From contig NC_049982.1 of the NCBI RefSeq assembly GCF_000003815.2, forward strand, positions 19,909,562 through 19,937,550: DNA of 27,989 nt, read 5' to 3'. Numbering within the stretch: the stretch's first letter is position 1; each line of letters opens with the position of its first letter. Position numbers and translations under genes: made by a program. Below the pieces are notes generated by a model. That model worked only from the letters and a program-made list of their open reading frames with translations, did no database searches and had not been told where the DNA came from. Shown here one piece after another: positions 22,901 to 27,989 of the stretch. This DNA comes from Branchiostoma floridae. Its lineage: Eukaryota > Chordata > Leptocardii > Amphioxiformes > Branchiostomatidae.

Positions 22901-23942
22901 CCCTCAAACTGATTATCTCTCTACGATATATTTGAGAAAACTGTAATGTGATACCTGTGATGCTGTACTCTGCAGTTTCAACAATCCGTTCTCCAACCGT
23001 TGCATCTTTGCCGTCAGCTCGTCACTCTTCTTCTTGAGGAGATTCCTGTAGAGAGCGATCTGCTCCAGGAAGCTCTTGGGTGTTGTGTAGTTGTACCGTC
23101 GCTCGTTTGCGATGTAGGCCTTGCTCATCTCGTTTACACTAGTGTGCGCGTAGGACATGAAGAGACTGATGGAATTCTTCACGTCCGGCTGAAAGAGGTC
23201 GTGATCAGGAGAAACAAAGTTATGAGTTGTACGGCGGTATTACCTCCAAAGACATTTAAAAAGCTTACAATCCCTGCATGAATTCAGAAATTATATGATT
23301 TATTTCCAGAAGATAGAACAGAGTAGAACTGAGACTATCTTTCAGACCAACTATTTTTCAGATCACATCACAGGAAGTACAACAATGGAGCTTGATCACG
23401 AAGTGAAAGTTGACATATACCTTTATGGATCCTCATAAAAGCAGGTACCTTAAGTATCCTCATAGAATTGAAACACCAATGACATTATGATAACAAGTAG
23501 AGAGGCAATCTATCAACAGGTAGAAGAAACGGGCTTCTTAAATCGGCATTCAAAGCACAGAAAGATCAATGGAACATGTGAGCTAAAAAAACAGCGAGGG
23601 GATTACTCTTAACGCGAGTTGCCAAATTTTCGTCCCACCTTTTCTGAACACCCACACCCATGAATTAAGTATTACTAGTATCTCCATCAACACCGCTATG
23701 ACGAACAGCTATTTTATCAATCCCTTAACCCTCTGGATGTCCCATTGACAACACGCTATGTGACACAAACACAACGTTACCTCTATTCCATCCACCTCCT
23801 CTATGAACCTCCTGCTGACGGACTCCAGCGCCTCCTGCGGCCAGTCCTGGAACCAGTCGATCGACGTGCAGTTCACCACGGCCGGAAAACGGCGTCCACG
23901 CACGCGCAGGGTGCGTCCGACAGGCGAAAAGCACAGGACGAC
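13912..23942 (-). CDS. Axonemal dynein heavy chain, DNAH9/11/17 (outer-arm beta) type, 3' part, 24 visible exons
   Basis: Microtubule motor of the ciliary outer dynein arm. Exons in coding order: 23781-23942, 22955-23188, 22528-22788, 22268-22414, 22008-22130, [one in N gap], 21620-21796, 21231-21362, 20858-21093, 20513-20635, 20126-20330, 19735-19899, 19417-19557, 18972-19142, 18635-18757, 18204-18397, 17791-18067, 17244-17471, 16863-17054, 16266-16385, 15922-16164, 15444-15626, 14969-15208, 14491-14644, 13912-14135. Every visible junction keeps phase; 4,455 bp give 1,484 aa of a protein usually about 4,500 aa. Order: end of AAA4 ([20 protein letters not shown]), stalk coiled coils around the microtubule-binding region, AAA5 ([52 protein letters not shown]), AAA6 (GHWVILQNIHLV), then the C-terminal domain ending [26 protein letters not shown]. 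That ending marks the DNAH9/11/17 group. Earlier exons are not in the window. Confidence 0.95.
20590..20796. repeat. 104-bp tandem duplication covering a dynein splice acceptor
   Basis: 20590-20693 is repeated at 20694-20796 with one A missing from a homopolymer and no other difference noticed. On the minus strand each copy carries intron end, acceptor (TTTGCAG) and the first 46 bp of the exon beginning YLDTIERAL. The copy nearer 20590 continues into the full exon. The copy at 20694 runs into intron and meets an in-frame TGA. Confidence 0.9.
21532..21580. repeat. (CA)/(CG) dinucleotide repeat
   Basis: CACACA followed by CGCGCG-rich and again CACACA sequence in a dynein intron. The alternating purine-pyrimidine run could adopt Z-DNA. 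Confidence 0.85.
21906..22005. other. Assembly gap (100 N)
   Basis: Exactly 100 N, the usual placeholder for a gap of unknown size. It begins at the donor edge of the preceding dynein exon (AAG|GT at 22008-22006). On its other side, minus-strand GTGAGA abuts the Ns and could be the donor of a hidden exon. Confidence 0.98.
22008..22788 (-). other. Dynein stalk and microtubule-binding exons
   Basis: The exon at 22528-22788 encodes 87 residues rich in K, E and A with heptad-like spacing, the first stalk coiled coil (joined by part of 22955-23188). The exons 22268-22414 and 22008-22130 encode the globular tip ([18 protein letters not shown], then [10 protein letters not shown]). The returning coiled coil is expected in the hidden exon and in 21620-21796. 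This subdivides the dynein CDS and is not a separate gene. Confidence 0.8.
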
Positions 23943-24180
23943 CTAAAAAGTGGCAACATTCGGCAGGGTTACACATACTTTCGTTTCATAACTACAGACG
24001 TTCTGCCTTGTATCATGACTATCTCAGAATACAATTATCAGTTGTCTCCTGCATCCTCTCGTTAGTCAGTCAGACTGAATCAGAGAATGACTTCAGGTGT
24101 ATCTGAGCCTGACCACCCCCATGTAGCCTCACTTGGTAGCTCCCAAAGTTGAAAGGTCACGGGTTACCCATGATTCCTCG
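23943..24180. other. Sequence upstream of the last visible dynein exon, no gene seen
   Basis: The acceptor for the 23942 exon (CTTTTTAG on minus) is clear. Beyond it I find no further dynein exon and no other recognisable feature. Confidence 0.5.
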
Positions 24181-24181
24181 C

Positions 24182-24193
24182 CGCGCATGCGCA
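24182..24193. promoter_or_regulatory. NRF-1-type palindromic site
   Basis: CGCGCATGCGCA matches the NRF-1 consensus YGCGCAYGCGCR at every position. It sits at the left border of a CpG-rich stretch (about 24180-24700). This could mark a promoter, either of a plus-strand transcript or of the retroelement to the right. No TATA box or initiator is evident. Confidence 0.4.
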
Positions 24194-24206
24194 TCAGTCT
24201 AAATTT

Positions 24207-25219
24207 TTGAGCGATACTGTAAACACCTCCGGTAGTTTCCAGCTCCGGTTTTGGGGTCCCAACGCGTGTTTTGGGACCGGACACGACTTTCTTCGAAGAC
24301 TTCGGCGGCTCGGCGATTTTCTACGGGCGGCGCAGGAGTTTTTAGCGGCTTTGCAGCGACGGGAGCCGCAGGAACTCCGAACAAGTTCGTCAACATGTGC
24401 GCCGAGGGTCGGCGCCATTACTATCGTCAGTCTTCAACGTCGACTTCTACGCCAATTTTGGGCGTTTTGGGTGCTCTTTCGGGGGTACTCAAGCGATGAA
24501 GTTCGAGGTCTCTCGTTCGGGAAGTTTGTCGAGCTTGCTCCGACCGCAAACCGAGAAGGATGGCGCCAAGAAGAAGTTGAGAAGTTGGCGCCAAGAAGAA
24601 GGTGGCGACATCGCTATCGGCGGCCACAAAGAAGATGAAGACGACAGGGCTGGGCGTCAACGAAGTTTTCACCGGCTGCTAGCAGCGATGTACGTATTTT
24701 TCTGTATTTATTTCAGAAACGCTGTGGCTTTTTCAAGATAGATGAGAACGCAGTTTTGTCAACCTATGCCCGGATCCGGCATGCTCCGTCTCCATGGGTG
24801 CCGTTCCAGAGAAGCAACGGCGACGTGACGCGGCTGTCCACAGCTTGCGACGAGACTACTACGACGGGACAGCAGGAGCGTTAGCGGCTGCTGGGACGAC
24901 AGTGTCTTTGGGTGCAGCTGGGCCCGATGAAGAAGTCAGTCAGGCACCTTGTGTTGCTGACGACTTGGTGGTTGAAGAGAAGATGTACTTTGAGCACGAC
25001 AAGTCCTGTCGTGGCAACGACTTGGAGACAACAGCACGCCGAACAACGCTTGTCCACGTTGGCGGTGCTGACTTCAACTACACAGGATCAAGAGCGGTAG
25101 TCAGCTGCCATTACATGAAGCAGGGTGAGCTCTTTGTTCTCACATTTATGTTTCAATGTACTTGTACAATGTTTCTATTTTTAGTGGCAGGTTGGAAATC
25201 CTTTTGTTTAACAAAGTAA
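24207..25219 (+). other. CpG-rich, partly open region of unknown identity (possible retroelement 5' part)
   Basis: Open frames of 143 aa (24207-24638) and 141 aa (24794-25219) occur, but neither matches a family I know and open segments exist in all three frames. A basic stretch with repeated GGCGCCAAGAAGAAG occurs at about 24564-24605. A donor-like CAG|GTGAGC follows at about 25125. It may be the decayed gag-like part of the retroelement found downstream, or a CpG-rich first exon of a host gene. The link is inference from position and strand only. Confidence 0.25.
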
Positions 25220-26200
25220 TGAATTAACTGAGGCAGTTAATTCAGTTGTGGTAGTTTTTTGAACAACTACAGTTTTCAGTGTTGTAGTTTTGAACAACTA
25301 CAGTTTGTTATGTATGATTGCTAGGACAGTTTCTTACTTCCTAGGCTCAGTTCTTGCCCAATTGTCTTGCACATGTGGGTTTTTATGTGAGTTTTTCCCA
25401 GGGTGTTCGGGTCTTTTTCTTAGATCCTCTGTTCCCTCGATCTGGGATAATGGTCGTCGACCTGGCCTCAGAGACTAGGCCCATTCGGCAGTGTTGACAA
25501 GCAGAACAAGTCAACAGCTAGACACAGTTGTTGTTACAGCATCGGCCACAGGTCGTCGAGCGGAGACACTCTACTACAACTACTTGCTGAGGCCAAGCTA
25601 CTGTCGGGGTGGTTCTCGTCAGTACTGCACAGCAGTCTTTCTCAACTCTTCAGCAGTGAGGTTGGACATTTAGCTGACGCATCTCCAACAAGAGAGACAC
25701 TTAGGTGTTCAACCATCCATCAACCTGTACTCCACAGTATGCGGCTTCTGCGCAGGAGCAGACTAGTCCACTTCCTACGGCGGTGGCGGCAGGCGTCTGT
25801 AGATCCCAGGACCCTACAGTGCGTGAAGGGGTACAAGTGGGAGCAGATCGCCACAAGACGGTGTGGCTTCTTCTTTCCTTCCACAGGTTACCCCACATGA
25901 GTGTGGTAGGTAAGAACTTGCTTACCAGGGGTGTGATGGAACAACTTCCGTATCACCCGTTTACTTTTTTCTTGCCTTTTAGACAAGTTTTTTCTACAGG
26001 TTCGTCTTTAGGATGCCATGTTGGGTGTTCCTGAACACCTCATCCAGCTGGGAGACTGTGGGGAAGGTCATCAGAAGGATGCTTCTTCACATCCCAGACG
26101 TAGAGAACCGGCATCGCTGGGGGTTCCAGCGGGCGTTTCTTCCGGCTCGTTGTCTCCTTATTGGAGTCCCAACGGCGCACAGCCTTCAATTGTTTTGAAG
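25220..26200. other. No gene recognised; short internal repeats
   Basis: At 25245-25310 the segment GTAGTTTTGAACAACTACAGTTT occurs about twice in tandem, partly self-complementary. Elsewhere frames are short and splice-like motifs are scattered. It is probably non-coding or too decayed to read, and may link the two parts of the same retroelement. Confidence 0.35.
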
Positions 26201-27640
26201 GTGTTCATCCCTGAACTGAGTGGATGTTGGTCCTGGCTATCGTCTGGAGGGCTACATGGACGGTGGCAACTGTTGACAACTAGAGTATGGAGCTGCTCTC
26301 ACCTTATGGTTCTTTCCGAGCAGAGACAGCGCAGATCATCTTATCGTCTTTCTGGACGACAACTGTTGACAACTACAGTCAACAACTGCTCTCAACCCTG
26401 GTTTCATCCCGAGAGTCGACGCAGCAGTCGGCTTGACGCTATGCAGAGGTCAACTTGGTCCCTGACTACAAGGTGCTGGAGTCACAGCATCTAGCAGACA
26501 ACTTTCTGTCTTCAGACAGAATCATCTTGGCAGAGAAGTTGGCAGCTTGACGAGGAGAGCGCAAGACACAACAGTGTCAGTTGGCACACAACTCTCGTCT
26601 CTGCACTTCAGAAGTCTTCAGGTGTCTGCTCATCGCAGTTCCTCAAGTGACAAGAGGAACTCAGCTTCTTGGGCTGCCGTCAGATTCAGCTCAGGTACGC
26701 TGAAGTCTGGTGAAGACATCAGTTGTACAGTCACGACTACAGTGCAGCCCTCGGCACCTCGGCAGTTCTTCAGCAGCACTCCCGCAGGAAGACGCTGGTC
26801 TGTAGAAGAGAGGTCAGCACACAGTCGGGACGGCAGGACACCTCCTCATCTGTCCTTGGTTTCTACAAGGAGATGGTGAGCGGACACAGTCTGCTCTTAC
26901 AACTCAACAGTGATGGCTCAACTGAATCATCCAGGAGGTGCAAGATCACCGTTTTGCTAAGGGTGATCTTTGACCTGTGGCAGTGGTACACAGACAGAGA
27001 TGGTCTGTATCAGCACAGCACTCCCCAGATGGGGATATGTGTGACAGGATGTCGGCTCCCGGCATTACCTGTAGCCACGACTTGGACTCTAGATCGACAT
27101 ACGTTCTTGAGTCTTCAGACGACATTTCCACTACTCTTAAGGGGGTGGATATGTTCGCATCCTGAACAACTCCAGCTACCACTGTAGGTTGACTCTGGAC
27201 CGGCTAACGTCTAGAGTTTTCAGAGTCCTTTTCTACTTGGTGGGAAGGTGGATCGGTTCACACTCCAATCAAGCCAACATCTATAAATGAAACGACTGAA
27301 GGCAGATGTCTACCTTCTGCCCATTCTTCTGATTGTTTGGACAATCTGGTAGGTACAACAGGATGAGGTTCTCACACCTACTTCTCATCACTCCAGATGA
27401 GTCACAGCAGTCTACTACTCACACCTGCTGGAGATGTAAGTCGAAGAACCAGTTCTGCTACTCCTTCACATCTACTGTCTACTATCTTGAGTGCGACTCA
27501 CTCAGAGGTAGAGTGGCTTCAACAAGCCGCACAGCATGTTGCCGGTGACAGTACAGTCAGTACAGACTTGTGCCAGCACTACGCAGGTTCCTGAGGGCGT
27601 ACTGGGGTTTTGGAATACAGTTTCAGTATTCCTCAATTTT
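26200..27640 (+). pseudogene. Decayed DIRS-like (tyrosine-recombinase) retrotransposon: RT, RNase H and following blocks
   Basis: Motifs occur in the family's usual order but in different frames. LIVFLDD at 26340-26360 matches the RT catalytic YLDD box. LSSDRIILAEKLAA (26506-26547) matches the end of RT. NSTVMAQLNHPGGARSP (26901-26951) matches the RNase H block usually written DNxTxxAYINxQGGTRS. DLWQW follows at 26972-26986. CDRMSAPG (27040-27063) resembles ADxxSR. VDMFAS (27145-27162) matches the block found after RNase H. RRFLRAYWGFGIQF (27582-27623) resembles the N-terminal helical part of a tyrosine recombinase. Stops and frameshifts between blocks show it is dead. The catalytic recombinase domain would lie past the window. 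A gypsy-type origin is not fully excluded. It lies antisense to the dynein gene. Confidence 0.55.
26267..26413. repeat. Diverged direct repeat within the retroelement relic
   Basis: 26267-26320 resembles 26360-26413 at an offset of 93 bp. Both begin CAACTGTTGACAACTA and share a CTGCTCTCA segment and a TTTCYTTCCCGAG-like end with scattered differences. One copy lies before and one directly after the FLDD box, so the insertion may have disrupted the RT. Confidence 0.55.
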
Positions 27641-27989
27641 TGTTACAACTTGAGTAGCTGGTGCAGTCAGGAGGACTAGGGTCCCTGCATCTCTAACAAA
27701 CTGCTGGTTTTCTTACAGTTCTTGTGTGAGAAGTTTTACGGTCAGGACCTTGTTCTCTACAGATCTTCAATCTACAATGCAGAATGTCAACCTTTAGGAA
27801 CACTCCTACTGGTAAGGCGTTTCTTGTGAGAGACGGCCAGCTTTACCTAAGTATGTTTCACATGGGACATTGGTAAAGTTTTCTAATAATGTTTTTTTTC
27901 CAGGAGATCCTGTCACTTCAGCTTGTTCATTAATCATTATTTTACTTGGCAGTAAGAGCATGACAGTGTCCGCCCACAGTTTCATGCCA
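27641..27989. other. Right edge, no confident feature
   Basis: It probably continues the retroelement (a frame with LLQLE and LVQSGGLGSLHL begins near 27630) but is interrupted by stops. No active-site recombinase motif is visible before the window ends. Confidence 0.35.

Noticed and set aside
24194-24672. Minus-strand frames in the CpG-rich block as upstream dynein exons
   Set aside because: No resemblance to AAA3/AAA4 dynein sequence and no suitable splice borders.
26018-27187. Plus-strand frames of 110-158 aa as intact genes
   Set aside because: The recognisable RT/RNase H blocks jump between frames, so each long frame is only a fragment of a decayed element.
1-27989. tRNA, rRNA or bacterial-type operon features
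   Set aside because: None seen on either strand; gene structure is that of an intron-rich animal genome.

Overview
The window looks like an invertebrate deuterostome nuclear genome, most likely a lancelet (Branchiostoma-type). The organism call is inference. It rests on intron-dense animal genes with short exons and GT-AG borders, CCCTAA telomere-type motifs, many microsatellites and MITE-like fold-back repeats, and a 100-N assembly gap. No prokaryotic features are seen.

Layout. Positions 1-796 hold a 164-bp satellite with telomere-like blocks, followed by a fold-back element (803-1405) whose arms are built of 22-bp repeats. Positions 1619-6285 on + hold nine exons of a polypeptide GalNAc-transferase (GALNT family, Golgi); its N-terminal exons lie outside the window. 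Positions 6943-12085 on - hold a complete eight-exon sialyltransferase of the ST6GALNAC1/2 type, about 379 aa. These two genes face each other tail to tail, with 657 bp between stop codons. Positions 12086-13911 are intergenic or UTR sequence with a long TG microsatellite. Positions 13912-23942 on - hold 24 visible exons of an axonemal dynein heavy chain of the DNAH9/11/17 group, covering the end of AAA4, the stalk, AAA5, AAA6 and the C-terminus, about 1,484 aa. One further exon is evidently lost in the N gap. From about 24180 to the right edge there is a CpG-rich segment with an NRF-1-type palindrome, then a decayed DIRS-like (tyrosine-recombinase) retroelement. The retroelement is recognised from short RT, RNase H, post-RNase-H and recombinase-like blocks scattered over several frames.

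Function. The GALNT and ST6GALNAC products belong to the same pathway: mucin-type O-glycan initiation (GalNAc to Ser/Thr) and alpha-2,6 sialylation of that GalNAc. Their adjacency is the most interesting gene-level observation. The dynein is unrelated and drives ciliary or flagellar beating. The right end is a transposon graveyard, either inside a long dynein intron or at an assembly boundary.

All exon borders were inferred by eye from splice sites, reading phase and protein-family resemblance. No alignments or searches were run.
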